Source: Paramecium octaurelia (Eukaryota; Ciliophora; Oligohymenophorea; Peniculida; Parameciidae). Taken from it: 64,000 nucleotides of DNA. The position numbers and the translations under genes were made by a program. This document shows, one piece after another, positions 36,086 through 47,643 of the stretch (within the stretch, counting starts at the first letter, position 1; every line of letters begins with the position of its first letter). The notes under the pieces were generated by a model. The model saw only the letters and a program-made list of their open reading frames with translations, was not told where the DNA came from and made no database searches. Where the stretch lies: NCBI GenBank assembly GCA_905182995.1, contig CAJJDP010000053.1, positions 186,001 through 250,000 of the forward strand, read 5' to 3'.

Positions 36086-36437
36086 ATGTTAAATCAATAT
36101 GGATGGAATTTGCTCCAGCACCCTATAGTACTTTAAATTCAAGCAAACACAACATCATTTTCTTTAGTTGATTTACCTCCTCAAGCTAGAAAAGCAAAGC
36201 TCTATATATGTCTCTAGTCTGGACATTGTTAAGGAGATTCAACTGTTACTTGGATTTTTTCCACAAAAGTAGAAATGATCAAAATTTCTGGTTTACCATG
36301 TGCTTAAAATGCATGGTCAGTTAATAGTGAAAATATTGCCATAAGGCTTGATGAGAAAAAATTATTGAAATAAGTAGACAGGGAAATTTTCCATCAGGCA
36401 GCTTTTCAATCGTAATTGAAGCTTTAGGATATAAATG
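36086..36437 (+). pseudogene. Repeat-family gene copy A, frameshifted
   Basis: Starts MLNQYGWNLLQHPIVLQIQA and follows the family (SLVDLPPQARKAKLYICLQS, TKVEMIKISGLPCAQNAW) to RLDEKK. There one A is missing from an A-run near 36356 relative to copies B and E. After this the reading frame is lost, although the expected ending (FSIVIEALGYK then TGA at 36435) is intact in the next frame. It is either a real frameshift or a homopolymer read error. If translated as written, it ends much further downstream in unrelated sequence. Confidence 0.8.
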
Positions 36438-36602
36438 AATTAATTTAAGTATATTGCATAAAATAATTGATTTTTATTAATTGTGAATCTAAAGTGAGGT
36501 ACTTTAAGTTTTGGAATTAAGCCCATTTAGTTAAATTAGCTTATTACTTAGGATAGCATCAAAAACAATTTTATTTCATCTAATTTGTATCAAAACTGGT
36601 AA

Positions 36603-36865
36603 AAAAATGAGGTTTAATAGTAAGATTAATTGCAATGGGGTTAAAAAACAACATTTAATGAAAATTCTGAATGCTGTATATTTTAGGGTAAAATGAATAA
36701 TAAAAAACTTAATGGATTTGGATTTAAAAAAATTTCATTTGAATATGAGTAAATTTTAATTCATTTTTATAGAGTTAAAGCACATTTTATGGATGATAAA
36801 ATTTAAAGAGAAGGACTTCTTACTACAAAGAAAGAAGATTAGTATTATTTTCAAAGATAATATCT
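36603..36865 (+). pseudogene. MORN gene fragment, plus orientation
   Basis: A degenerate piece of the MORN gene whose intact member is at 56901-58207. It contains the NNKKLNGFGF-like exon, the intron boundary region and the KAHFMDDKIQREGLLTTKKE exon, then diverges. It is the inverted partner of 36972-37461. Confidence 0.7.
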
Positions 36866-36971
36866 GTTCAAAAGAATAGTTGAAAACTACATCAAAAGAT
36901 TTTATCAATTATTTTAATTGAATTAATATGCAAAAGATGAAATTAAAAATTACAAGGAATGAAATTAATTA

Positions 36972-37461
36972 TCATCATTAGGAAAGTAATAAGTACCTCT
37001 TCCTTATTTTTTATCTTTTTAAAATTCTCCTTCATATCTAAATTATAGAAAGATTTACCTATCTCCTTTTATTGTCTGAAATTCTCCATGACCACGCTTT
37101 TAATTTTCATAAAATTCACCTTTATATCTAATATAATATTATAATAATACTAATCTTCTTTCTTTGTAGTAAGAAGTCCTTCTCTTTAAATTTTGTCATC
37201 CATATAATGTGCTTTCACTCTATAAAAAAGGAATGTAATGAAATTTTATTCATATTCAAATGAATTTCTTTGTAAACCTAATCTGTTAAGTTTTTTATTA
37301 TTCATTTTCCCTTAAAATATACCCAATTGAAGCTAATTCTAATCCCAAATACCCTCTATTATCACCATTTTATAATTTAATTACCTTTTTAATATTCATT
37401 AATACCTTTTCCATGCTTGATTTTACTGATTATTTACATCCATGTCTTCACCTTTGGGGTT
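36972..37461 (-). pseudogene. Truncated MORN gene copy B
   Basis: Minus-strand copy of the 3' part of the B-box/MORN gene: HGKGINEY, NNKKLN, KAHYMDDKIQREGLLTTKKE, GHGEFQTIKGDRYEGEFQKD and GRGTYYFPND are all visible. The frame is broken early (an in-frame TGA after IIKW), and the 5' B-box and coiled-coil half is missing. Intron remnants are still recognisable. Confidence 0.75.
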
Positions 37462-37681
37462 AAAAATATTAATTTTAATAATAAAGAATTTCTCTATAAA
37501 AACTACTAGTTTAAATTTATTAGAATCAAATAAAAATTAGAAGAGATAAAATGTTTTTGTTGTTATCATAATTAATAAGCTTATTTAAATTAATAGGTTT
37601 TATACAAAATCTTAAAAGTCACTAAATATGGTTTCACAAAATTAAAAAAATAAATTATTTTTTCAATATACTTAAACTAAT

Positions 37682-38035
37682 TCATTTATAACCTAAAACT
37701 TCAATTACAATTGAAAAGTATCCTTAAGGAAAACTTCCGCTTCTGCTTATTTCAATATTTTTTTTCTCATCAAGCCTTATTGCACAATTTTCACTATAGC
37801 TGTTCCAAGCATTTTAAGTGTATGGATGACTAGAGATTTTGATCATATCAACTTTTGTAGATAAAGTCCAAGTAACAACTGATTCTCCTTAACAACTCCC
37901 AGACTATAGACATATATGCAGCTTTGCTTTTCTAGCTTGAATAGGTAAATCAACTAAGGAAAATGATGTTGTGTTCTCTTCAACCTGAAGAACTATAGGG
38001 TGTTGCAGCAAGTTCCATCCATATTGATTTATCAT
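37682..38035 (-). CDS. Repeat-family gene copy B, 117 aa
   Basis: Intact intron-free frame, MINQYGWNLLQHPIVLQVEE to EISRSGSFPQGYFSIVIEVL then GYK and TGA. Shared family features are the N-terminal QYGWNLL, the motif SLVDLP-x-QARKAKL, T-W-T-L-S-T-K-V-D-M-I-K-I, and the C-terminal ISRSG-x-FP. Alternating hydrophobic residues suggest a small beta-sandwich. There is no signal peptide or membrane segment and no family I recognise. Nearly identical to copy E2 at 55810-56163, so recently duplicated. It is transcribed towards the MORN pseudogene B. Confidence 0.75.
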
Positions 38036-38111
38036 TATCTAAATTAAATAATGTAAAAATCATATATTCTTTATTAGATTCAAATAACAAATAAAATGAT
38101 AGAATTCAGAA
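38036..38111 (-). promoter_or_regulatory. Conserved upstream element of repeat family (copy B)
   Basis: Same element as at 36021-36085, read on the minus strand (AGAATTCAG core at 38101-38109), directly upstream of the copy B start. Confidence 0.4.
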
Positions 38112-38761
38112 TAACCAATAGTAGATATATATATATACAAGGAAATTGGTTGTCATTATTTAATTAATTGTGTATATATATTGAAATTAAATAAAATTGA
38201 TAAGAATTGTTATTAAAAGACTCATAATATAAATCATTATTTTCTATCATGAAATATAGTTCCTTTTATTGCTTGAGCAGATTTTTAAATAAATGATTTT
38301 ACATTCGAATTACTTAATCATTTTTGAAGGCAGCTTTGATAGATAAATAAATGAAATTGAGAACCAAATACTAATTATAATCACAAGTTTTAAATAATAA
38401 TAGTGAGTAAAAATTAATTGTTAAATGTTTGTAAAGCAATCCAGCAAATTAATTGAAATTCTGAATTCAGACAATAAATTTAGACATGCCCTACTAATAT
38501 ATCTTTTAAATATAATAGAAATTGATATTAATGATCGTCCTCATTTAAGATTGATAATATTCTCAAGGAGTCTTTAAACTTAATTAAGAAAATGATGGCA
38601 ACAAGATAGAAAAAATAATTTCTTTAATAGAAGAGCTTAAAGTATTAATTGTTGTAGTTTAGAGTTGAATAAATAGTCATGTATTTTCATTAAAATTTGA
38701 TCAATCAGAGAATATATAATGCTTGAAAATTAAAATTTCTATCTTATATATATAGAATTAA
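38112..38761. other. Intergenic with repeat tail and a possible gene remnant
   Basis: 38185-38345 is similar to 56575-56745 and belongs to the duplicated surroundings. A 56-codon plus frame at 38425-38595 contains DINDRPHLRLI, which faintly resembles the end of a ciliate protein kinase domain. It is too short to call. Nothing else seen. Confidence 0.35.
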
Positions 38762-38843
38762 TGGTTATTCTGAATTGTATAATTTTATTTTTTTAAATAA
38801 ATCTAATAAAGAATAATAGAATTTGCATAATTTTATTTAAATA

Positions 38844-39200
38844 ATGTAAAATTAATATGGATGGAATTTGCTAAAAAACTCTTTTTATATTAATATAAAA
38901 GCTGATACATCAAAAATTTCCTTAATTGATTTACCTCCATAAACCAGAAAAGTAAAGCTGCATATATACCTATAATCTGGAACTTGCTAAACAGATGGAA
39001 AAGTTACTTGGACTTTATCTACAAAAGTTGATATTATCAAAATTAAAATGCAGCCATATGGTCAAGATGCTCTATCTTTATATAGTGAAAATTGTTCGAT
39101 TACGCTAGATGAAACAAAGATTATTCAAATAAGTAGAAGTGGCAATTTTCCTTCTTCTTAAAATTTTTCACTTGAAGCAGAAGTTTTAGCCTATAAATGA
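38844..39200 (+). CDS. Repeat-family gene copy C, 118 aa
   Basis: Most divergent intact member: MQNQYGWNLLKNSFYINIKA, SLIDLPPQTRKVKLHIYLQS, VTWTLSTKVDIIKI, LDETKIIQISRSGNFPSS and ending VLAYK then TGA. The same motifs as the other copies are kept, so selection on the protein is likely. Intron-free. Its upstream element is recognisable but weaker. Unlike B and E, no MORN fragment is attached. Confidence 0.75.
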
Positions 39201-39314
39201 ACAAAAGTATTGATTAATTTTATATCGAAATGAAAATGCATATATAAGATGACTAATATTTTCTTTTGTTCCAATAAGATTATCAATTATTATTTATTTT
39301 ATTAATTAATATAT

Positions 39315-39762
39315 ATGGCTAATTAACCATTTAAATTATTTTCATTTTAGTCACAAGACCCTAAAATTGAGGGCTCAGACCAAAATTCAAAGAAGGATTA
39401 AGAATCTGAGGAATAATAAAAAAATTAAACAATTTTAATGCTTTGGAATACTAAGCCAACTCCTAATTATAAACTTTAGTTTTATAATTATTATTCAGAT
39501 TAGGTTGGGGTCGACTTTTCTTTAAAGACATATAATAAATTCACTCCCTACCACATTCCAAAATTATAGCATTATTTAAGGTATTGAATTGACTATATTC
39601 TTTAGATTTTCTTCAAGACTGGTTCCAGAATAAATAGAAACTACAAAAAATCTATTTTATAACTCATTTATGTCAGATCCGTATGAATCTTCAATGATTA
39701 TGAAACCTTATACAGGTCCATACTCGGCACAACCTGATTATCATTTTTTTAAAAGGAGCTGA
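39315..39762 (+). CDS. Hypothetical protein, 140 aa
   Basis: Exons 39315-39580 and 39606-39762 with a 25-nt GTA...TAG intron that contains a TGA and restores the frame. The product begins MANQPFKLFSFQSQDPKIEG, has a Gln/Glu-rich linker, then aromatic-rich sequence (FYNYYSDQVGVDFSLKTYNK) and a C-terminal part with MSDPYESSMIMKPYTGPYSA. No family recognised, no membrane segment. The tail with repeated Pro-Tyr is compatible with a small axonemal or cytoskeletal protein, but that is a guess. It lies 31 bp upstream of EFG1, same direction. Confidence 0.7.
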
Positions 39763-39793
39763 TTTTAATTTATTTATAATATAAAAATAATTT

Positions 39794-40529
39794 ATGGAAA
39801 CTCATAAGAAAATTTATAAAAGGAGAAATGAGCTGCCTTTAAATAAATTTCATCAACTCAAAAGATCAAAAACAAATCAAAAGGAAGGGGAGAGTTGTAA
39901 GAAATTAAAAAAATAAATAAGAGATCTTCAAAGGTTGATAGATAAAGTATATTAATTAATTAAATTAAGGGTCATTTAAATGAAGAAATAAAATAGGCAA
40001 AACAATAAGATCTAGAGGCCAAATAAAAACAATTAAATTAAAAATAGAATGAATACAAGTAGCAATAGAAAAAAATTGATTATTTTGCCAGAAAATATAA
40101 GAAAATAAAATAAGTGGATTTGAAAAAGTTGAAGAGACTGTTAGAGAAGATTCAAAAAGAGCTAGAAACTACAGAAAATAGAGAACCATTGTTGGAGTAG
40201 GAATCTGAAATACAAGAGAAGATTAATTATGTCAAATATTATCCTAAGGATTAAAAATATATTTCATTATTTGGTAAGAATTTGAATGAACATGCAAAAG
40301 AATAATAAGAACTTTTAATAGATAAAAGCAAAAAGAATGTAAATGATTATGAATATTAACATAGTTCAAATAAAAGGAGTTGAAAAAATATAGAATGATT
40401 GAGGAGACTCACAAAGAAGTTAATGACGATTTTTTGATGGATGAAGAAAATGATTAGATTGTTAGCAAATAGTTAGTTGATAAATAAGGAAAAGTAATTA
40501 AGCAATAGAAATTTAATTCATTACAATGA
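39794..40529 (+). CDS. EFG1: rRNA-processing protein EFG1-like, 228 aa
   Basis: Exons 39794-39946, 39970-40338 and 40365-40529. The family pattern is present: a basic N-terminus (HKKIYKRRNELPLNKFHQLK), KKLKKQIRDLQRLIDK, then long Lys/Glu helices with KIDYFARKYKKIKQVDLKKL, KINYVKYYPKDQKYISLFG and an acidic-then-basic tail (KKYRMIEETHKEVNDDF). EFG1 acts in the nucleolus in early 18S pre-rRNA processing. The first intron is 23 nt and needs an AAG acceptor to join LIDK to GHLNEE; the second is 26 nt ending TAG and removes a TGA. Length is close to other EFG1 proteins. Confidence 0.8.
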
Positions 40530-40597
40530 TAAAAGTTAAATTTTATATTATGTATTTAAATAAAAAATGACTAGAATATTAGTTATTAAATTTTAAA

Positions 40598-42412
40598 ATG
40601 AGAAAGAGAACCAAATGTTAGTTTATAGAACAAGAAGCCTCTGAAGGTTATAGTAGTGAAGAAGAGGATGATCCAAAATTTGAGATAAATAGAAAGGAAG
40701 CTGAAAGATAATTGAAGGAAATTCAGAGTAGGAGAGCATAAGCTAAGGAAAGATTGAATAAAAGACTTCAAGAACTAATGGAATAAGATGCTATAGATGA
40801 GACTCAAAATAACAGTGATTACAGTAGTAATGTGAATGATTAAGATGATGAGGATTAAGATGATGATGATGATGATGATACATTAAAAGGAGGACCTAAG
40901 TTAAATGATCCAAAAGTTTGGAGGTTCAAATGTGGTAGATCGATTTTGGAAGTATAAAGAATACTAGAAATCTCAAATTTATTGCCAAAAAATAGTCCGA
41001 TTGTATCTGTATTTTATACTCCAAATGTTAAAGGTTTTATTTTTTTTGAATCTTTCTTCGAAAATGATGTTAAGGAATTCATGAGGTCCATAATGTATGG
41101 ATAACCTATATATATTTAACCTGAAGATTGTGATAGTTTATTAGAAATAAAAAAAAATAACAATATTTAAGTTGGCTAATGGGTAAGATTTAAAAATCAT
41201 AAAAACTATGGGAAAGATTTAGGAAAAGTATTAAGAGTGAATTTAATATAAAACTTTGCTATAATAAAAGTGATAAAGAGAAATAAGTAAGGTCAAAAAG
41301 AACCAATTTCATGGTAAAGAACTAGACAATAAACTAATCAGATTGAAACTACTAATCAATCTGAATTCATTTATTCTGATATTGAAAAAGAATACAAGTG
41401 TGCTAAAATTGATGGGTTCAATCTATTAAGGTGTCCACTTAAAAATATTGAACATAATATTACAATAACTGATGAGGAATTACAAATGTTTTTCCCAGAT
41501 GTGGTTGATCGAAAGATTCTTGTCTAATAGGCTAAAAGAGAAATACTTAGAAGAGTGGATGTACAATTTAAGGAAGGACAAAAAGTCAGATTAATAGGGG
41601 AAGATGATCTCAATAAAGGTCCTAAGTTCAAAATAATGAAAATATTTGATGATCAAATGATAGAACTTATGTGTAAGAAAGATAACCGAGAATACACATA
41701 TCTAGTTCATGCATCGGAAATCCGATTAGCTTTTAAATTATATTAGGAAGCAAAAGTTATAGATGGTCCTCACAAAGGAGATGTAGGTGTTATTATATGT
41801 ATCAAATAAGGTTATGTTGTGCTTTCAAATTAGCATGGCACTTTCAAAGTACCTCACAGTGTATTATAATTTGGATATAAGAATTTTTAAACTGATAATT
41901 CTTTAGTCAAATTTGGGAACAATGACTTTTAAATTGGTTGTGTTATTCAATAAAAGTTGTAATCTGCTGTTGTTTTGGATATCAATAATGAGGTTTAAGA
42001 AATAAGAAATGAGAAACTAGAAATTCTCACAATAAATGGAGTTGAAATGAATGAATAAGGTGAAACATTCAGAATTAATGATAATGTAATAATCATATCA
42101 GGCTAGTATGCTAATAAATTTGGATTAGTCAAACATTGTATAAATGGTAAACTATATTTATTTAATCATTTGTTTCCTTACCAAATTATTCTTGAGAGTG
42201 CAAATAATTGTAAAATGGTATTTAGTAAGCAAAACAAACCAAAATAGAATGACTAGATGTGTTTGACTGGATAAATTTGTCAACTAAAAATAGGATAATG
42301 GTAGGGATATCGAGGACAAATTGTTTAAATAAAATCTGGATACTTAATTGTTTAATTGTCTGCTAACAATACGAAAGTGAAAGTGTCAGAAAAAGATATT
42401 CTTTTATTATGA
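40598..42412 (+). CDS. SPT5: Transcription elongation factor SPT5
   Basis: Single exon, 604 aa. An acidic N-terminus (QASEGYSSEEEDDP-like start, later a D-run near residue 88) leads to an NGN domain beginning DPKVWRFKCGRSILEVQRIL with VSVFYTPNVKGFIFFESFF. Then come KOW units: IQVGQWVRFKNHKNYGKDLG, FKEGQKVRLIGEDDLNKGPK, EAKVIDGPHKGDVGVI, NDNVIIISGQYANKFGLVKH and LKIGQWQGYRGQIVQIKSGY. SPT5 binds RNA polymerase II with SPT4 and controls pausing and processivity. It is shorter than yeast or human SPT5 and ends right after the last KOW, with no Ser/Thr-Pro C-terminal repeat region. The start is the first ATG after EFG1. Confidence 0.93.
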
Positions 42413-42542
42413 AAATCATTTAATTTATAGAATATTATTATTATGCTCTAGTATCATTTTAGGATTCCTTTCAAGTGTGAAAGAATTCAACACTCTTAAA
42501 ATATTGAAAATTAAAGATAATTTATTATTATTAAAATTACTC

Positions 42543-43477
42543 ATGCTTCTTAAACTTAAACAAGACATTGAAACTTTGTTAGATAATGTTCAAGCATTCA
42601 AAAAGGAATCTAGACCGATCTATCCAAATTTGAAGGACTAACTAGATGTATTATAACTGTTTAGTGTAAATTTAGGAAAAAGTTAATCTCATAAAACAAC
42701 AATTTAACAATGTAGATGAAAAGATCATGAAGAACTATTGCAGTAAAATACTTGAGGTAATTTCTATTTTAACTTGTAGCTCAAATAAATAAACAAAATA
42801 ATGTAGGATCTTAAGATAACAATGGACATATAAATTATTTCAGGACCCTCCAATTTAAAGAAGAGTCATATGCTGATTCAACAGGAAAGCAAAGAGTATT
42901 TCAAATTAATTATAATAGGAGTGCAGCTACTTTACAAAAGAAAATACTTCTTAAACTTAATTAACTTACAGAACTTATAGAAATAAATGATGTGAAAAAC
43001 TACGATGGAAGTGAGTTTGAAGGAATTTGCATTTTCAGATTGCATTAAATTTATCATAATGAAGTGGAAAATCTGTAATATTAGTTTTAATAATTAAAAT
43101 CATTTAATAATGAAAGATTTAATAGATTATAATAATCATTCTCTGACATCATAAATGATTCCAAATTTATTAAACTACATGAATAAATTTCATAATATTC
43201 AGAAATTGCCAATCTATTGGATGATCTTCGAGATAAACTCTTTGAGATAATCAAATCCAAGAATGATTCAATATTTATCATGGATAGTAATTAAATAACT
43301 CTATATTTAGGAACCAAATCTATGTAAAATCTATCCTCTGCATCTTAAGATTACGAAGAAGATGAGCATTATGAAATAAAGAGAGGAAAATATCAAAACC
43401 CATTGAAATAAGAGGAAATAAAGAATAAAAGAAAGGAGAGTTCATCAGAAACCTGTATAAATTGTTTGATCTTTTGA
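42543..43477 (+). CDS. Coiled-coil protein, 289 aa, unrecognised
   Basis: Proposed exons 42543-42647, 42676-42742 and 42780-43477. The first intron (28 nt, TAG) is clean. The second is 37 nt in this model, longer than any other here; an alternative is a 23-nt intron plus another downstream, so the middle is uncertain. The protein starts MLLKLKQDIETLLDNVQAFK. It is helical throughout (RFNRLQQSFSDIINDSKFIK, LLDDLRDKLFEIIKS), then has a charged tail ending SSSETCINCLIF, whose last cysteines could be lipidated. No family assigned. Convergent with the next minus-strand gene; stops are 46 bp apart. Confidence 0.6.
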
Positions 43478-43523
43478 ATTACATTATATTATCATTTGAA
43501 GTAATCAATTATTTCTTAGTATT

Positions 43524-45293
43524 TCAAATTAACAATTCTCCTATACTTCTCATACATTTTTATAGCAATATATGTTTCTTGTCTAAGATTAAATAATAGT
43601 TATACTCTTAACTTAATGGAATATCACAATATTCAAATGCTTTCTTAAAGTAAGTTAGATCGCAGTTATCACCATTTAACATGAGATAGTCAATTAACTT
43701 ATTCTTGTTGAGTCTGAAAATCTATTTTAATTCTTGATGTATGGTGTCGTACAGCTGAGGATTGATCAAATCAAAAGGTTTAACCAGATTTCGGAAGATA
43801 CTGATAACAATTACAACATCGTTTGTTTGATAACTATCATAATAGATCCATTCCTCTTGTTCAGGTTCTGCGAGAAACCTTGCCACTAATAAGGATTGAT
43901 CATCAGGCAAATCAAATGGAGATTGCTTAAGAATTTCATTGATTTCATTTAGATTGATTATACCTCTCGATGACTTAGAATAAATGTAAGAGTCTAATCT
44001 AGAGAATGGTATTTAAGCTAGTTAGAATTTCAATGCTATCTCTTTTCCAATGATCTCTACTTCAGATGAATTAACTTTTTGTATCTTTTTTCTACTCATT
44101 AACAGTTAAGTTTTTTGTCTTTGATAAGATTGGGATGTCTATCTGACCGATTTTTCAGATTTGGACTCTTATTCATCAGAACTCTGTTCAACCATCTACT
44201 CCTTTTCTAAATGCTAAATAGTTTCTTTTAATTATCCAATTTGAATATTCAAACTATCAATTTCCCTCTTATAAAAGGCCTCTTTAAGTTGATAGGCAGC
44301 CTTGTCTTCTTTTAATGTCTTTTCTAAGAGGTTGATTTTTTCATTTCTTAATCTCAATTCATCTTCAAGTTGCTGTTATATTAACTTTTGGTTTTCTAAT
44401 CTAATCTACCATTATCGATTTAAATCATTTATTGTTTTTTTTGGATTACTATATTCAAACTATATTAATTTCAACTCTTTTTCTTTGTCAAAAACTAACT
44501 TTTCACTCCGTATCCTTTTAAAATCAGATTAGTGTAAGTCCTGCTGAATTTTCTTATTCTGTAATTATAATTCTTAAAGTTTTTATTAAGTAATGAGTAA
44601 TTCTTAACTAATTTTAATGTTATCTCTCAATAATTCGTCTTTTTGACTAAATTAACTAAGAAATGTAAAAGTAGAAATTACATTTAATGCATTAATGCCT
44701 GATATTTAAATTTCAATTTATCATATTCTTCTTTGATAACCTTGCATTCTATCTTAAACAATAAGTATAATACTTAACCTAACATTCTTGTAGTTTTGTT
44801 CTTCTAGTGTCTCTTTTTAATTCCTCGATTTGCTACTGATAATATTAGTCTCTAGCCTTAAAATCTTTGATTTATTTTTGATATGCAATAACGGAACATG
44901 TCTTGTATAACAATTATTGTACTTCTTCTGTTTTCATTCTTATTTGTAAATCTATGTCGCTATGTTTAGATTCGGCCTTTGACTGTTTATTCAAAATGAG
45001 TAACTTTTCTTGTTTATTTAATTATTTCTAGGTAAGAATGTATGATAACCTCAAAGTGCAATATTTGTTGTTTTAATTGTTTGTTCTCTTCATATAATAT
45101 ATTGTTGGATTGTTTGACCATTAATAATTATTCATTGAGATTGTCGATTTCTTTTTGTTTCTTTGATTATTTGGCTTCTTTAAGGATAGTGATTGATGAT
45201 CATACTTTTAGAAATGAAAAAAGAAGGTTTGGTCTCCATATTCCTACAAGTGAATGTTCTTTAGGCAGAATATAATCTAAGAGGAGATTGCAT
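43524..45293 (-). CDS. Long coiled-coil protein with globular C-terminus, 555 aa
   Basis: Exons are complement(43524-44655, 44682-44752, 44779-45027, 45050-45177, 45206-45293). Residues 30-380 are an almost continuous coiled coil (KEIDNLNEQLLMVKQ, YQQQIEELKRDTRRTKL, EIDSLNIQIGQLKE). The last ~150 residues are globular and somewhat EF-hand-like (SSRGIINLNEINEILKQSPF, DLPDDQSLLVARFLAEPEQ). Three of four introns are non-standard: 28 nt ending AAG, 22 nt with a GTT donor, and 26 nt with GTT donor and AAG acceptor; the fourth is an ordinary 26-nt GTA...TAG. Each is required to keep the coil in frame. A start at an internal Met (METKPSFF) is also possible. A centrosomal or basal-body role is only a guess. 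Confidence 0.7.
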
Positions 45294-45345
45294 GTTTAAT
45301 TTATTTTATAATAATAACTCTTTTGATCAAATATTATTTTATAAA

Positions 45346-47576
45346 ATGAATAATTAACAAACAATTTCAAATAACTCCATGGGAATAGAGGATGAATCAT
45401 ATGAGCAAGAGGAAGATGAAGATTTAGAATAATACACCAAACAATAAAACCTAAAGTAACTATTAAAGAACTCAGGTATTTCACAAAAACTCAATAAGTT
45501 TTAGATTCTTTAATGTAACAGATCAATTTATTGAATGAATAGGCAACTGTGAAAATTAAATAGCAGAAATACAAAGAGGCTTTGAAATTGCTATAATAAT
45601 CCGAATAGATGTTAGAAGTATGATAGATCTCAATAATCTTAGTTTGCAGCAAGTTGTGGCAGAGTTATTGATAGAAACCTTATAATAATAATTCTATATA
45701 ATTAAGCTTGTGTTTATTAATGGTAATGCATGCTTTTATTTCAAGCTAATGGGTTTTAGATAAATGTTCTAAATATTTGGATGGTGTTATCTATAACATG
45801 GAATTAGCCATTAAGGAGGACGAGCAAGATTTAGAGAACTTTGCAACTGCTCAAGAGAAGTAAGCACAGTTAGTGAAGAGATAAACCTTTCTAGCTAAAG
45901 CTTATTTGCAATATACAGCAATTTTAAGTTAAATGGGAAAGTAATTCAAAACTGATAAATCTTAGGCATAATAAGGCACTTCTCAATTCATAAAAGGCAG
46001 CAACTACAATGAGGGAGTTATTCAAAATAGCGAATCACTTCTGTTAATAGTGGTCGTAGAACAACGGATCTTTAGGAACTGCCACTACTTCTCAATCAAA
46101 TATTTCAGTCAGAAGCAATCAATAAGAATAGCAATAACAAGATTAAGATAAATAGAAGAAAACACAGAAGTACTAGATGAAGGATGAAATTGAATTTGGT
46201 AGGTTGGTGATTGATGGAGCAAAAGATATATTGAAGGATATGATAAGATAAGTAGATCTCGAAAAAATACCAGTGAATGAGAAGCAGTTACTGAAAGAAG
46301 CTAAAAAGTAATTATATTTTTGGAGAAATAATCCAGAAAATAATGAGAAGCATTTGAGAAAAGAATTAAAATTAGTATCTCAAAATGAGGAATATCGATC
46401 ATTATTAGGGATTTAGAATTTGGCTGAGTGGATCAAGAGTTTCAATATTGGATCTATCATGCATATGGAACCATAAGTTTATGATGATTTCACTCAGTTT
46501 GGCGAGATGATTTATGAATTAGCTAAAAGACAAATGCTAGAAAAAGTAATCTACTTTTCTATCTCCTACTTTACCATAGCAACTGAATTAAGATTCATGG
46601 AGCTAGAAAAAGCCAAGTAAATAGGTGTGAAGGAAGACAAAATAGATACTGAAGAGTTTAAATTAAGTGAAATGTACCACTTAAAAGCAATTGAAATAGC
46701 CTGTCGACATATTACTACCTAATCTCCTTACATCAGTCATCTAATAACTAGTTATCACAAACATTATAATATAAATTTAGATGTAATAAAAGAAGAGTCC
46801 ATATTATCCAGCACTTCTGATAAGTTACCTACTTTTTTGTAAAATTCAGAAACAACTAATTCAACTTAGAAACATAATTAAAAGATATAAATCCCAATCA
46901 ACAATAACTATAAGTAAAATGCTAAACAGGATTAATCTCCAAAATTAACTAATAATTTCATTACTACATTTTTGAATTCCAGATCTCCTCCAAAAACACA
47001 ATAGCAATCACAAATTAAGAGTATTATTAAGAATTAAGCTGATTTAATTGAATAGATGATTAGTCAAAAGAGAGGATCTGATTACTCGCCCACAAATTAA
47101 AAAAGTAATCTCAAGTAATAATTCGATTTCAGTGTTTATCTTAAGAAATAGTCTAATCCCTGTAATACTAGTAATAGCAATATCAATTCCACCTAAGACT
47201 TCATTAATAGCACCATGACTATCTAATTGCAACCTCATAAGAATAATCCTAATCTCAGGTCAAATCCCACTTAATAATAAAGTCCCACTAATAACAGCAG
47301 TTAACTGAAATCCTTACTTTCTGATGTTTGTAGAACTGAAAGACAGACTGCAATCGAGAAACAGAACTCGCACACTCCTATTAGTTATAGAGTAAATAAC
47401 CGATCTCCAGATTCTTCTTATATTAATTCTTAAAAACTAAAATAGTAACAAGGCCATTTAAATAAAACACCTTAGAATCGTCCCAGAACAAATACAGAAT
47501 AATAATAATAGCCATGTAATCAATCTTAGTAATATAGGTTTTCCATTTAAGTTCGAGACCATTCAATCGTTACTGA
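45346..47576 (+). CDS. Helical (TPR-like) protein with long Asn/Gln/Ser tail, 703 aa
   Basis: Proposed exons 45346-45475, 45499-45617, 45643-45722, 45746-45940, 45966-47528 and 47552-47576. Introns are 23 nt (AAG), 25 (TAG), 23 (AAG), 25 (TAG) and 23 (AAG). The N-terminal 300 residues are repeated helices of TPR type (KYKEALKLLQQSEQMLE, NLIIIILYNQACVYQ, AYLQYTAILSQMG), followed by a compact helical part (YELAKRQMLEKVIYFSISYF) and about 250 residues of low-complexity N/Q/S with many SP sites. Without the last intron no TGA occurs before the next gene's ATG in the same frame, giving a 986-aa fusion. The intron gives a natural stop at 47574. No family assigned. Confidence 0.65.
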
Positions 47577-47643
47577 GAAATAAAGGAAACATTTTAAAAT
47601 AAAAGTGAAATATTATAATATTGTAATTTTTTCATATTACTTA

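Larger units (their letters stand above)
36972..38110. repeat. Segmental duplication, left copy (~1.15 kb)
   Basis: The block holding MORN copy B, family gene B and their flanks is nearly the same, in the same orientation, as 55071-56238 about 18 kb away, including non-coding spacers. The left copy keeps a few small indels. Confidence 0.85.

Noticed and set aside
38425-38595. 56-codon frame with DINDRPHLRLI, kinase-tail-like
   Set aside because: Too short and no other kinase motif nearby; could be chance or a small remnant.
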